From: DASQZK01 sp963771005
Lineage (GTDB): Bacteria; Bacteroidota; Bacteroidia; Bacteroidales; GCA-2748055
Direction of reading: 5' to 3'
DNA: 64,000 nucleotides
Assembly (NCBI GenBank): GCA_963771005.1
Contig: CAVYRO010000003.1
Span: 434,001-498,000 of the forward strand
Shown: piece by piece, positions 16,593 through 26,033 of the stretch
Position numbering within the stretch: position 1 is the first letter of the stretch
Layout of the letters: each line of letters starts with the position of its first letter
Translations under genes and position numbers: made by a program
The notes under the pieces: model-generated
The model's input: the letters and a program-made list of their open reading frames with translations, nothing else
What the model was told of the DNA's origin: nothing
The model's database searches: none

Positions 16593-18014
16593 TCATAAAT
16601 GAACGTATGCCTCCGCCGGCAGCCTGAAATAACGAGGATCAAGCTGATCAACTCTCCAGTCAGGCCAGAAATACACGCAGATGAAGAGGTCAGGATCACC
16701 CATGTTTGGGGGCAGGGGATGATCATGTCCGTAAGGATACAGAGTCCGGGAGTGCCCGGGTCCGTTGAGACTGCTGATGATAAGGGATTCAAAAGGCACA
16801 CTCCATAAAAACATCGCACTGTCCCGGTCGAGGTTGGTCTCCTCGGTGTAGAATTTACGGTGTTCTTTTTTCACGAGCGAATCATTCAACCTCTCCAGGT
16901 ATTTGATCCTTCCGGTATAATCGGGTGCCGGATGCAGGATCATAACCGCGGAAAACAGGATAAGAAAGGCGAAGGCTGCTGTTTTACGCCATCCGTATAG
17001 TATTTTTTCGTAGGGAAAATCCTTTACAACAGGCAGAAAGATGAGGAAATTCAGGACCACCAGGTTTTTATCCATCTCCATGGCCGAGCCGCCGCTGAAG
17101 TAAATAAGATTATGTACGACAAGGAAGGCTACGATAAATCCATTCATCAGCGCCCATTTAAGGAATTCTCTTTTCCGCAGGTAATATAAATTCATTACCA
17201 CGAAGAAAAAGAAGGAAACCAGGTAAAGTTTATACCAACGGAGAATAAGATATTGTGTGGAATAAAGGCTGAAAAAATGAGGCAGGTTTTGCCTGAAATT
17301 ATTCAGGAGTCCCAATTTGCCCGCTTCATATGAGTTTGCCGGTAAGGCTATGGTTTTTAGGGAAAACAGGAGGATGGTAAAAACCACCAGGAGCCACGGA
17401 AGATAATTCCTCCCGGATTGCCGGCCGGTTAGATAAAACCCGGTGACATAAAGAACGGGAAAGACGGTGAGTGGATGCGAGAAGAAGCAGAGAAATACGG
17501 TTGCAAATGCCATTGACGCACTGGCGATCTTCCCTCTTCGCGTTCGCAGGGACGCAACAGGCGAATAAAGTATGGCGAAAAGGAGGATGGCCCAGGCCAT
17601 CCCCTGTGTCAGTTCGGATACGGGAAGATAAAGGCTGTGGCTTACTCCGGTGGTGAGCGTCAGCACCAGGAGCAGGGCTGCACCGCTATTTTTCAATCCA
17701 AACCTTATAACCAGGTATATCAGCCATTGAAGGATGACAAAGGAAGCCGAATAAATGTAAACAAGGGTTTTCAGGCTTATGCCCGCCCGTATACCGAGAA
17801 GAAGCGGTACCTGCGTTACCGCTGCGGCATACCGGCCCTGCTCAATGTTGAAATGTCCGGAATTTACCAGCTTGAAGAAGTAAAAGGCTGAATCGGAATT
17901 GATGATCCTTGCTTTGGCGAAAGCCAGCGAGAAAACAAGGAGAAGGATCAACGCCAGGCTCTCATAATATATAGCCTTCACGGGAGGGAGCCGGTAGCCT
18001 TTCAGCCTGATCAT
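16593..18014 (-). CDS. Polytopic membrane protein, GT-C-like, function unknown
   Basis: A 473-residue protein with about ten to twelve hydrophobic segments. The first extracytoplasmic loop has acidic residues in INSDSAFYFFKLV followed by NIEQGRYAA, a layout seen in GT-C glycosyltransferases that use lipid-phosphate sugars. I do not recognise a specific family. It overlaps the upstream gene by four bases (ATGA) and is the last gene of a three-gene minus-strand operon headed by a dolichyl-phosphate sugar synthase-like GT2, which could provide its donor. That pairing is an inference. Confidence 0.7.
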   Translation of the reverse strand: MIRLKGYRLPPVKAIYYESLALILLLVFSLAFAKARIINSDSAFYFFKLVNSGHFNIEQGRYAAAVTQVPLLLGIRAGISLKTLVYIYSASFVILQWLIYLVIRFGLKNSGAALLLVLTLTTGVSHSLYLPVSELTQGMAWAILLFAILYSPVASLRTRRGKIASASMAFATVFLCFFSHPLTVFPVLYVTGFYLTGRQSGRNYLPWLLVVFTILLFSLKTIALPANSYEAGKLGLLNNFRQNLPHFFSLYSTQYLILRWYKLYLVSFFFFVVMNLYYLRKREFLKWALMNGFIVAFLVVHNLIYFSGGSAMEMDKNLVVLNFLIFLPVVKDFPYEKILYGWRKTAAFAFLILFSAVMILHPAPDYTGRIKYLERLNDSLVKKEHRKFYTEETNLDRDSAMFLWSVPFESLIISSLNGPGHSRTLYPYGHDHPLPPNMGDPDLFICVYFWPDWRVDQLDPRYFRLPAEAYVHL

Positions 18015-19378
18015 TGCCGTTTTATTTTGGAACCCTCATAATCCGGTGGATCGAGGTATTTTTTCAATGCCTGCGTATCATGAACTTTCCCGAAGCTGTA
18101 TTTATAAGCTTCCCATGTCATGGAGTCGAAATGTATCGCGCCGTAGTAATACTGAACATGATGATAAACTCCCAGTAGTAATGTTGCGGAAAAGAAAATA
18201 GCGAAGCCGGTCCGTATGAATTTTTTCCGGGAAGTTATGAATTCGAGGACAGCGGCGATCCCGACAGCCATCAGCCCGTAATAATCGATCATGGGCCGCA
18301 TCCCGAATCCGCCCCCGTACCACCAGCACCACCACGATGAAATGATATATACCGACACCAGTATGGTCACGGGAATGGCGAACTTCCATTCCGCCGCCCT
18401 TTTCCGGAGCATGAAGATCCCGGCAATCCCTGCAATCATCACCGGGGTATAAATGAGCCATCCTTTCCGGAACCCGAAAAGTACTTTTGTAATTTCGGGC
18501 TGTGTCCAGAAAAATCGCTCGTCATTGCCATAGGAAAAGAGGAGCCAGTGACCACTGATATCTTTCCAGTACAGCAGCTGCGGGATCCATACTGCGAAAG
18601 CAAGGAATGCCATAAGAAGGATCTGGCCCCTGTAATAGAGAATTGTACGCAACCGCTCCTTCAGGGAGGGCATATCAAAAAGCAGGAAGATCAGGAGAAC
18701 GGCGATGTTAGTCGGGCGTACAAGGATGATCAGCCCGGTGAGGAGGCCCAGGAAGACAGCGTGGGTGACTTTTTTCTTTTCATGCCACTGGATGGTGAAA
18801 TACATGAAGGCGACGATAAGTGTGAAATTGAAAGAATGGGGCATCGTGGCATGCTGGGTTGTATATGTGAACAGATTGGTAGCCAGTCCCACCGATAACA
18901 GGGTTATAACAGTGATGGTTTCCGAAAAATACCGGAGAAGGATCTTTCGAAGCATAAGGAGGCCGGTGATAAGGTAAAAAAGGCTGCTGAATTCAAGGGC
19001 AATCTGGTAAGGCATGGAATAGCCGTTGGCCGGTATGCCCGGTGAAAGTCTGGAATAAAGATGACCTGCAAGGAAAAAAGGGGAATAAAGGAGCGAAAGG
19101 CCCATGGTTGTCTTAACTGCATAGTTACCGTTGGAAAGGGTTTCGGGCCATACCTTGTCTGAAAAGAAAGCCGGATCATCTTTGATAAATTCAAGGCTCA
19201 GATCATGGTAGATAAAAGTGGCCGGGAGATAGGCATAATAGGAGATCGTGTCCCAGGTTATTATGCCATTTCCCACCTTCCAGTACCTCACATTCATGAT
19301 CTGCAGGAAGTATATGGTGATTATGATAAATACCGCCAGGCGCGAAAAATGGATCCCTATGTTGCCCGTGATTTTCAT
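18011..19378 (-). CDS. Polytopic membrane protein, GT-C-like (paralogue of 20334-21956)
   Basis: A 455-residue multi-pass protein. Its first loop has WDTISYYAYLPATFIY, an acidic motif in the position of the GT-C catalytic Asp. A second conserved block is SSWWCWWYGGGFGMRPMIDY. The same blocks occur in the divergently transcribed gene at 20334-21956, so the two are paralogues. It overlaps both neighbours by four bases, so the three genes 20091 to 16593 are translationally coupled. A glycosyltransferase acting on the periplasmic side is likely, but the acceptor is unknown. Confidence 0.75.
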   Translation of the reverse strand: MKITGNIGIHFSRLAVFIIITIYFLQIMNVRYWKVGNGIITWDTISYYAYLPATFIYHDLSLEFIKDDPAFFSDKVWPETLSNGNYAVKTTMGLSLLYSPFFLAGHLYSRLSPGIPANGYSMPYQIALEFSSLFYLITGLLMLRKILLRYFSETITVITLLSVGLATNLFTYTTQHATMPHSFNFTLIVAFMYFTIQWHEKKKVTHAVFLGLLTGLIILVRPTNIAVLLIFLLFDMPSLKERLRTILYYRGQILLMAFLAFAVWIPQLLYWKDISGHWLLFSYGNDERFFWTQPEITKVLFGFRKGWLIYTPVMIAGIAGIFMLRKRAAEWKFAIPVTILVSVYIISSWWCWWYGGGFGMRPMIDYYGLMAVGIAAVLEFITSRKKFIRTGFAIFFSATLLLGVYHHVQYYYGAIHFDSMTWEAYKYSFGKVHDTQALKKYLDPPDYEGSKIKRQ

Positions 19379-20091
19379 GATCGTTTCCAGAAACTGAATT
19401 TCAGGATGGTCCAGAGCATTTTAAATCCGTCGAGCGTGCTGATCTTCTTGCCTTCGCCGAGGTTCCTGGGGAAATAGTGAACCGGCACTTCCGTGATATT
19501 GTTCTTCCGGATACGCATGGCTTTTATGATGATCTCCGCTTCAAAACCGAACCGGTTCTCTTTCAGGTCGAGCTGTTCATAGAGGGAACGGTAAAACAAC
19601 TTGTAACCGCAGGCCATATCGGTCAGTTTCACATTGATGAGGATGGATGTAAGCCAGGTCATAAACCGGTTGGCCAGGTATCGCCGGTAGGAGGAAAGCG
19701 GACGGGGAATGCCAGGGAGATAGCGCGAACCATTCACGAACTGAACATCCAGTTTTTGCATCGTGGTTATCATGGCCGGGATATCATCAGGAATAAGTTC
19801 GAGATCTGCATCCTGAATAATGATCAGGTCACCATCGGAATTCGCTATTCCAAAACGGACTGCCGCACCTTTGCCTGAGTTCTTTTCGAGCTTAAGAAGT
19901 TTAAAATTTCCTTTCTCCCTCCCGATGTATTCCCCGATAACTTCCCGCGAATTATCCGTGGAACAATCATCGACGATGACAACATTGATCCTTTCTACAG
20001 GGGAAGGAAATTCTACGGCCGAAATCCTGGAGAGCGTGGTGGTCACTACACTCTCTTCATTATATACGGGTATGATAATATCGAGGATCAT
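19375..20091 (-). CDS. Glycosyltransferase family 2, polyprenyl-phosphate sugar synthase-like
   Basis: A 238-residue soluble GT2 of the DPM1 type, which moves a sugar from a nucleotide donor to polyprenyl phosphate on the cytoplasmic face. The fold begins IIIPVYNEES; DDCSTD is at 41-46 and the metal-binding DXD (D94, D96) is in IIIQDADLEL. The C-terminal EGKKISTLDGFKMLW segment is typical of this branch. It has no C-terminal membrane helices, unlike the GT2 genes at 24958 and 26922. It heads an operon with two GT-C-like membrane proteins that may use the lipid-linked sugar it makes. Confidence 0.88.
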   Translation of the reverse strand: MILDIIIPVYNEESVVTTTLSRISAVEFPSPVERINVVIVDDCSTDNSREVIGEYIGREKGNFKLLKLEKNSGKGAAVRFGIANSDGDLIIIQDADLELIPDDIPAMITTMQKLDVQFVNGSRYLPGIPRPLSSYRRYLANRFMTWLTSILINVKLTDMACGYKLFYRSLYEQLDLKENRFGFEAEIIIKAMRIRKNNITEVPVHYFPRNLGEGKKISTLDGFKMLWTILKFSFWKRS

Positions 20092-20307
20092 TAAGGGAAA
20101 TGCCTGCGGCGGACTGGTTTTGGTGAATAAAGATAATGATATGATGAAATACTTTCATGGGTTTGGTATTTATTTCTTTTCCGTTCCCTGTCTGTGTACC
20201 TGTCCGTAAGGTAAAATTACGGGCAGCTTTTTTTTCAAAAGATCACTTTGCCCGGCCGGCGGAATAAGACCATTCTTTTTTCGCCACTGAATTCTTTTTC
20301 ATTTTAC

Positions 20308-20315
20308 TATATTTG
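20308..20315 (+). promoter_or_regulatory. Candidate -7 promoter element (TATATTTG)
   Basis: TATATTTG matches the TAnnTTTG consensus and lies 18 bases before the ATG at 20334. An in-frame TTG at 20313 falls inside it, which argues against that TTG as start codon. Confidence 0.45.
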
Positions 20316-20333
20316 TTCTGCCTGAATAATAAA

Positions 20334-21956
20334 ATGCTTAATAAGACCCCAATGGTCCGGAAACCTTCGGAAAATCAAACCGGAATTCGCCATTTACCTG
20401 TCATTATGATCTTCATTGTGGCAGCGGTATATCTTATCACTGATTTTACCCATAAGGATTGGGAAAAGAAGGATATGAAATCGGTGATACGCTGGGATGT
20501 GCTGTCCTATTATGAATACCTTCCCGCCACTTTCATTTATGGCGATATCACACTGGAATTTGCTGAGAAACCGGGATTCAGGCTTGCCAATAAATTCTGG
20601 AATGTCAGGGCCGACAACGGGAACAAGGTGATCCTTACCTCTATGGGATTATCTTATCTCTATGCACCTTTCTTTTTTATGGCCCATGCCGCTGCTCCGC
20701 TTGTTGGCGATCCAAGGGACGGGTACAGCCCTGTTTACCAGTTTTTCCTTGTCATGAGTTCCCTGGTATACCTGATCATCGGGCTTTTTATTCTTAAAGC
20801 GATCCTCTCCAGGTATTTCAGGCCCCTGGCTGTAGCCCTTACCCTCCTGCTCATTGCCCTCGGTACCAATCTCTATTATTACGGAACTTACGAGGCAGCG
20901 ATGTCGCACAGCTATAATTTTGTACTGATCCTGGCCTTTCTCTGGTCGGGGATCCGGTGGCTTGAGAAACCTTCTGTGGGAATTACAATTGGTACAGGCT
21001 TGCTTTTCGGGCTGATAACGCTTATCAGGCCTTCGAATATCCTGGCCCTGATCCTGCTGGTATTATGGGGTATCGACAGTTTTCCTGCCCTTTGGGAGCG
21101 GATCTTATTTTTCCGGAAGAATGCCTGGAAGATCGTGATCATGATTGCTGCCTTCCTGGTTCCCTGGATTCCACAATTTATATACTGGTATTCACTTACG
21201 GGGCATATTTTTTATAATCCCTATGGAAAGACCGGCAGCGCATTCTTTTTTGGTTCTCCGCACATAGCAGATATTCTTTTCAGCTACCGTAAGGGATGGT
21301 TTATCTATGTTCCTGTTATGTTTTTTGCAGTTGCGGGGTTGATTCCCCTGTTTTTCAGATGGCGCAGGCAATTCTGGGTGATCACCGTTTATCTCATGGT
21401 GATGACCTGGGTCCTCGCATCCTGGTGGGCATGGTGGTATGGAGGAAGTTACGGGCCGAGAGCCTTTATCGATATTTACGGTGTAATGGCAATCCCCCTG
21501 GCCGCACTCATCCATATGGCAACAGGCCGTAAAACCTACCTCAGGATCATTACCTTCCTTGTTGCGGGTTTCCTCGTGTATTCCTCAATTTTCCAGACTT
21601 TACAATACAGAACCGGCACGATCCATTTTGTGGGTATGACCAAAACGGCATTCTGGAAAAATTATCTCCGGTGGAAAGAGGACGGCACTTTCTGGCAGCA
21701 TCTCTCGATACCGGATTATGAACTGGCCAGGAAAGGGATCTATTACAATTATTCTTCCGGCGATTCGTACGGGAACCTTAAAAAGATGCCCCTCGAAGAT
21801 GCGACCGATTCCGTAAGAACCGAAATAACCGGCGATAAAAAATTAATGCAGGATATCGGACGGTATGCAAGGCGGAATGAAATACCGCAGGACTCTGCCC
21901 TTGAAATGGTTGTGAGGAGGGTGACCGAGATGAAGACGGAAGGGAAACCGTTTTAA
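20334..21956 (+). CDS. Polytopic membrane protein, GT-C-like (paralogue of 18011-19378)
   Basis: A 540-residue protein with about ten to twelve membrane segments. Its blocks WDVLSYYEYLPATFIYGDIT and SWWAWWYGGSYGPRAFIDIY match those of the minus-strand gene at 18011-19378, so the two arose by duplication and now lie on either side of a divergent promoter region. A hydrophilic C-terminal tail of about 70 residues (after IPDYELARKG) is extra. The start at 20334 follows a good -7 element; ATG 20352 is an alternative. The stop codon overlaps that of the convergent gene at 21953. Confidence 0.75.
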   Translation: MLNKTPMVRKPSENQTGIRHLPVIMIFIVAAVYLITDFTHKDWEKKDMKSVIRWDVLSYYEYLPATFIYGDITLEFAEKPGFRLANKFWNVRADNGNKVILTSMGLSYLYAPFFFMAHAAAPLVGDPRDGYSPVYQFFLVMSSLVYLIIGLFILKAILSRYFRPLAVALTLLLIALGTNLYYYGTYEAAMSHSYNFVLILAFLWSGIRWLEKPSVGITIGTGLLFGLITLIRPSNILALILLVLWGIDSFPALWERILFFRKNAWKIVIMIAAFLVPWIPQFIYWYSLTGHIFYNPYGKTGSAFFFGSPHIADILFSYRKGWFIYVPVMFFAVAGLIPLFFRWRRQFWVITVYLMVMTWVLASWWAWWYGGSYGPRAFIDIYGVMAIPLAALIHMATGRKTYLRIITFLVAGFLVYSSIFQTLQYRTGTIHFVGMTKTAFWKNYLRWKEDGTFWQHLSIPDYELARKGIYYNYSSGDSYGNLKKMPLEDATDSVRTEITGDKKLMQDIGRYARRNEIPQDSALEMVVRRVTEMKTEGKPF

Positions 21957-22930
21957 TCCGCAACCTTTTTTTTCCTGATCTCCTTCAGCGAGAAATGCTT
22001 CCTGAAACGGACGAGGTAAATGATCCCCCCTATGACGATGGACCCCAGGTAACTGGCGATAAAATATGCCGTTGAGATAGTCACCGCCGCTTCCGCCCCT
22101 TTCCCAAGTATCTGCCAAACCTTGATAAAAACGTATTCCCGGGTGCCAAAGCCGGCCACTGTAACGGGGATGAAGGAGAGCATATTCGATATGGAAACAG
22201 CGCTGACTGCTGCAGGATAGGGAATCGTTTCCCCGGCTGCGGAAGTGAAAACCATGGGGATGGAGGCGAGAATGAGAAAAGCCGCAACCGTTAGCAGGAA
22301 TGATGGTATGAAGAACCGGATTCGGTTCTTTTTCCACAGATCCCGGGTCAGGATCAGTTCATTGCGAAATGCGGGCCAACGTGAGGTAAGAAATATCGCA
22401 GGACGGAAAAATAACGAAGGAACGACGACGATGAGAACGGAAGCCGTGAACATGAGAAGGATGATCAGGACCGTTGCAGTCCCGGTCTCAAACCTGCTGA
22501 AGAAAAACAGGATCCCGCCGCCACCCATAAGGCTGAGAACCATTACATCCCAGATCCTGTCCAGAAATACAGTCGAGGTCGATTGGGAATAAGACACACC
22601 GTATTTCCGGCTTAGGAAATAGATCTTTGAAAATTCACCGATCCTGCCGGGCGTGATAGCACTCAGGAATCCGGAGACGAGGAAAAAGGTAAGGGTCGTT
22701 CCGTAAGGGATGCGGATATCGAAAGCCCGGTTTATGATATACCATCGCCATGACTTCACCAGGTACACGGCCATTAGCATCGCCAGACCCGTTGCAAAAC
22801 TCCATAGAGGGAATTGACGGAGCAGTTCAAAAAAATGCTTCCAGTCAAGATTCCGCACCACGAGGTAAAGAAGGATGAATCCCAGGCTGTGAAGTCCGAA
22901 GAAAAGCGCCTTCCTCCATCCCTTCTTCAT
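21953..22930 (-). CDS. Flippase-like integral membrane protein (LPG synthase TM / AglD family)
   Basis: A 325-residue protein with about eight membrane helices, of the lysylphosphatidylglycerol synthase TM-region family (UPF0104/DUF2029-like flippases). Typical segments are YLVKSWRWYIINRAFDIRIP, then FLVSGFLSAITPGRIGEFSK and STVFLDRIWDVMVLSL. Members have been linked to moving or modifying lipid-linked sugars, but the exact activity of this subgroup is not settled. The start at 22930 overlaps the upstream gene by four bases (ATGA). It is the last gene of a four-gene minus-strand operon starting at 25821. Confidence 0.82.
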   Translation of the reverse strand: MKKGWRKALFFGLHSLGFILLYLVVRNLDWKHFFELLRQFPLWSFATGLAMLMAVYLVKSWRWYIINRAFDIRIPYGTTLTFFLVSGFLSAITPGRIGEFSKIYFLSRKYGVSYSQSTSTVFLDRIWDVMVLSLMGGGGILFFFSRFETGTATVLIILLMFTASVLIVVVPSLFFRPAIFLTSRWPAFRNELILTRDLWKKNRIRFFIPSFLLTVAAFLILASIPMVFTSAAGETIPYPAAVSAVSISNMLSFIPVTVAGFGTREYVFIKVWQILGKGAEAAVTISTAYFIASYLGSIVIGGIIYLVRFRKHFSLKEIRKKKVAD

Positions 22931-24249
22931 TGCAGATCCTTTCTTTTTATGGAATGTGTCGACCGTTTCCATACCGTCCTGGTTTTCTCAAAAATCCTCC
23001 CGACGAATACAGGGGAAAGCCTCTCTACGAACCACCGGGCGGGCCTTGTTCCGAGGAGGAGAAAGAGCATGCTGATGACCGTTTCCATGAGGTAGCGGCC
23101 CGGAGGAAAGCCACGAACGCTGTATCCGTAGTCGGGTACTGCCCGTCCTGTCCATTTCCGGAATGCGATCCGTATAAAACTGCCCCGCTTTTTGAAGTCG
23201 TACCCGTGCGAATGCATGGAGATCGCTTCTTCTTCGGCCAGCGGTTCTAGAATCAGCAGGCCGGCCTCCATCATTTCCCGGATGATCTTTTCTCCTTTTT
23301 CCGTCCGGCCGATCACCAGGGAAAATCCTTTCCCGCGTTGTTCGTAATCGGGAGCCCATGCATCGCCTCCCGAGATATCGGTAAACTCGTTTGTCAGGTC
23401 GGTGCAGTAAAGGCTGTTTTTTACGATGTGGAACGGTATGAGGTAGTTGGCATGGAATTTTTTCAGTTCGAAGGCATGCCCGGAATCCATTTCGACCCTC
23501 ATATTACCCGGCCATTCACCATGCCGGAACCAGAGGTGTCGGATCTTTGTATAATCCTTTTCGCCGTAGCTTCTGAGGAAACTTTTTACCGAGGAAAAAT
23601 ACAAGGTGTTCCCGTAGAATGGCCCGAAGAGATACTCGATGTTGGCCACAGCCGGATCTTTCACACTCTGCAGTTTACGGATTGACTGCACCTGACCGGG
23701 TAACCCGGTATAGGCCAGTCGCCCCTTGAAATCCCTGCTCCGGGCAAGGATCTCGTTCACCGATGTGATTATGTATTTGCTCTGCGCCGCTTCCATGATC
23801 TCTTCGCGGGTGGTGGCAATGAAGGGTTCTGTAAGCCAGGGTGTTGCATGCGACATCCGGGTTACGACAGCCCCGTCGATTTTTTTTGTTTCAAGAAGGA
23901 AGATCAGGATGGCGGAGAGCAGGCCCCCGCTTGCCGAATTTCTCCGCACGGACTCATCGGTGCAGTACCCCGACCGGATGGATTCGTAGGAACCCAGGTA
24001 AGTATGAAAATGGGAAGCATCCTTATAGAAAATTTTGTTGAATTCCGGGAACGAAAAATATTTGCCGGAACATGCATTCAGCAGCCGGGTATGTTCATCA
24101 TCAGTTAGCGGTTCGACGGCTTCCGGAAGATACTTTCCTTCCCTGTCCCTGAATACGATCTTCCCTTCCGAGAGGCCTGCGCAGGACCCGCAGCGGTTGC
24201 ATAGTTCCGAGCGCATGATGCGCAATAATTCCCTGTTATCCTTTCTCAC
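22927..24249 (-). CDS. FrhB-family iron-sulfur flavoprotein (coenzyme F420 hydrogenase beta subunit-like)
   Basis: The 440-residue product has an N-terminal ferredoxin-like site (ELCNRCGSCAG) and the FrhB N- and C-terminal domains, recognisable from ASGGLLSAILIFLLETKKID, then AQSKYIITSVNEIL and LTNEFTDISGGDAWAPDY. In bacteria without F420 such proteins occur in surface polysaccharide clusters, where the reaction is mostly unknown. The start is uncertain: GTG 24249 overlaps the upstream methyltransferase by 14 bases and keeps the usual leader before the Cys motif, while ATG 24216 leaves only two residues before it. A longer frame from 24399 lies inside the neighbour and is rejected. Confidence 0.75.
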   Translation of the reverse strand: MRKDNRELLRIMRSELCNRCGSCAGLSEGKIVFRDREGKYLPEAVEPLTDDEHTRLLNACSGKYFSFPEFNKIFYKDASHFHTYLGSYESIRSGYCTDESVRRNSASGGLLSAILIFLLETKKIDGAVVTRMSHATPWLTEPFIATTREEIMEAAQSKYIITSVNEILARSRDFKGRLAYTGLPGQVQSIRKLQSVKDPAVANIEYLFGPFYGNTLYFSSVKSFLRSYGEKDYTKIRHLWFRHGEWPGNMRVEMDSGHAFELKKFHANYLIPFHIVKNSLYCTDLTNEFTDISGGDAWAPDYEQRGKGFSLVIGRTEKGEKIIREMMEAGLLILEPLAEEEAISMHSHGYDFKKRGSFIRIAFRKWTGRAVPDYGYSVRGFPPGRYLMETVISMLFLLLGTRPARWFVERLSPVFVGRIFEKTRTVWKRSTHSIKRKDLQ

Positions 24250-24952
24250 AGACGTAAAATTGCCGGATCCCCAGTTCCGATATCCAGGTCTCCTGTGTTT
24301 TTTCCAGGATCTTTTCGCCGAGATCCTGCAACCAGCGGGGGCCGACCGGTATAAGTACGGTGCCTTTATGAAGTAGCAGTTTCCATCCGCAGGCGGCAAG
24401 CCATTTTTTTACCTGCCGCGAGGTGGGGAACCGGTGCGGACCTTCTCCATGCCCCCCGAAGATAAGGGTGAAGAGGCGATAAGGGAGTTCGGATGTAGCA
24501 GGAGGGCAGCTCATCACCAGGATTGCCCTGTCTTTGGAAACCCGGTGCAATTCCCGGAGGAAGGCTTCGGGAGCGGCTGCATGCTCCAGCGTCTCCAGGC
24601 TGATGATCCGGTCAAAGGTCTCATCGTCAAAAGCCAGTTCGGAGTAGGTTTCCAGTTTTACCTGTGATATCCGGGGTCTGAGATATTTGGCCACATCCAT
24701 GAGTTTCGAAGATATTTCGGCATTTATGACCTCAACCCCGCTACATTCAGCCTGTATATAATCATCTGCTTCCGCATCCCGGCTGGTGATGTTCAGTACC
24801 TTCATGCCTTCCTTCAGGCCGAGATGACCAATCGTTTCCCTGAACCGCTGATCGTGAGCATACTTAACGCGATTGTTCTCTTCAACGTAAATCTCAGCCA
24901 CCCTGTCCCAATGAGCTTCAACATCATGATCCGTCCAGGTCTTCTTTCCCAT
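24236..24952 (-). CDS. Class I SAM-dependent methyltransferase
   Basis: A 238-residue cytoplasmic methyltransferase. The nucleotide-binding part is KEGMKVLNITSRDAEADDYI (motif I, with a less typical glycine pattern), followed by the acidic VEVINAEISS and the post-motif FDRIISLETLEHAAAPEAFL. The substrate cannot be read from the sequence. Five bases separate it from the GT2 gene upstream and it overlaps the FrhB-like gene downstream, so it probably modifies a lipid-linked sugar or an envelope lipid made by this operon. Confidence 0.85.
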   Translation of the reverse strand: MGKKTWTDHDVEAHWDRVAEIYVEENNRVKYAHDQRFRETIGHLGLKEGMKVLNITSRDAEADDYIQAECSGVEVINAEISSKLMDVAKYLRPRISQVKLETYSELAFDDETFDRIISLETLEHAAAPEAFLRELHRVSKDRAILVMSCPPATSELPYRLFTLIFGGHGEGPHRFPTSRQVKKWLAACGWKLLLHKGTVLIPVGPRWLQDLGEKILEKTQETWISELGIRQFYVCEKG

Positions 24953-24957
24953 GAAGG

Positions 24958-25821
24958 TCAGCTTTTTCTTCGGTTTATAATGGAGATCTGGTCAGCCAGC
25001 AGCCCGATGAAGAAAAGGAACATACCGAGGATGACGAGGATGACGGCACTGTTCGAAAACCGGTCATACCGGAAATAACCATACGTCCCGAACCCGATCC
25101 CAAGGAGGAAGATCCCGGCGCTCGACGGAAAAAAGATCTTCAGGGGATTGAAAAGCATGATGATCCGGAAGAGAAGCAGCATGGTCTTTGCGCCGTCCCT
25201 GAAAAATTTTACGTTGCTTTTCCGTCCCACTCTTTCGGTTACTTCGATCGGAATGGTGGCGATATCGAGCCCTTCCTTGATAAAGGCGAGGGTGGAGGTG
25301 GTGGAAAAAGAGAAACCGTTCGGCATCATGTGGAGCATCTGGTAAATATATTGTCTCCTGAACCCGCGCAGGCCGGAGTTGAAATCGGGTAATTTCTGAT
25401 CCACCAGGTATTCGCCCACCTTCCGGATCAGCGATTTGCCCAGCATCCGGTTGGCAACCTGGTGTGATGCGGATGAACGTTCGCCGATCACCAGGTCATT
25501 ATCTTCCAGCAGGACATCGATCTGCTGCACATACGCCGGGTCGTGCTGTCCGTCACTGTCCATAAAAATGACCTTTTCTCCCTTTGCCTTGCGGATGCCT
25601 GTTTTCAGGGCCGCCCCATATCCCTTGTTGATGCTGTGCCGGAATAATTTAACCGGGTATTCCTGAATAATGGCAGCGGTGTTATCGGTGGAGCCGTCAT
25701 CGATGAAGAGGATCTCGTAGGTCTCATGCATACCGGCTTCCACAATTTTCTCCAGTGTGCCCCGTATGGCGTCTTCTTCATTATAGGCAGGGATGATGAC
25801 AGATGTCAGCGGATGATTCAT
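24958..25821 (-). CDS. Glycosyltransferase family 2 with two C-terminal membrane helices
   Basis: A 287-residue GT2 of the dolichyl/undecaprenyl-phosphate sugar synthase type. The catalytic domain has IIPAYNEEDA, DDGSTDN from residue 41, and the DXD pair D88/D90 in IFMDSDGQHD. Two hydrophobic segments follow at about 230-275 (GIFLLGIGFGTYGYF and VILVILGMFLFFIGLL). It probably charges a polyprenyl phosphate with a sugar at the inner face of the membrane. It is the first gene of the operon 25821 to 21953 and has a -7 promoter match upstream. Confidence 0.88.
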   Translation of the reverse strand: MNHPLTSVIIPAYNEEDAIRGTLEKIVEAGMHETYEILFIDDGSTDNTAAIIQEYPVKLFRHSINKGYGAALKTGIRKAKGEKVIFMDSDGQHDPAYVQQIDVLLEDNDLVIGERSSASHQVANRMLGKSLIRKVGEYLVDQKLPDFNSGLRGFRRQYIYQMLHMMPNGFSFSTTSTLAFIKEGLDIATIPIEVTERVGRKSNVKFFRDGAKTMLLLFRIIMLFNPLKIFFPSSAGIFLLGIGFGTYGYFRYDRFSNSAVILVILGMFLFFIGLLADQISIINRRKS

Positions 25822-25851
25822 GGATTATGGTTCAATCAGGTTGGTACAGGG

Positions 25852-25859
25852 CAAAAATA
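25852..25859 (-). promoter_or_regulatory. Candidate -7 promoter element (TATTTTTG on the minus strand)
   Basis: On the minus strand the bases read TATTTTTG, a match to TAnnTTTG, 30 bases before the GT2 start at 25821. It would drive the four-gene operon ending at 21953. Confidence 0.4.
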
Positions 25860-26033
25860 GGTAAAATCTTGATGGGAGAGGAACTTTCATTATTTTGAAA
25901 TTATTCTCCGGGATCAAAATACAGGGGATGACCTGTTTATATGGATGAGGAAAGATAGGTTTAACCAACGATGAAAATGAGATCTGAAGATTAAAGATCT
26001 TTTAGATATAGACATCAAATCCGCAACCGGAAA

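Noticed and set aside
24250..24399. N-terminal extension of the FrhB-like protein
   Set aside because: It lies inside the conserved methyltransferase gene and has no similarity to the family.
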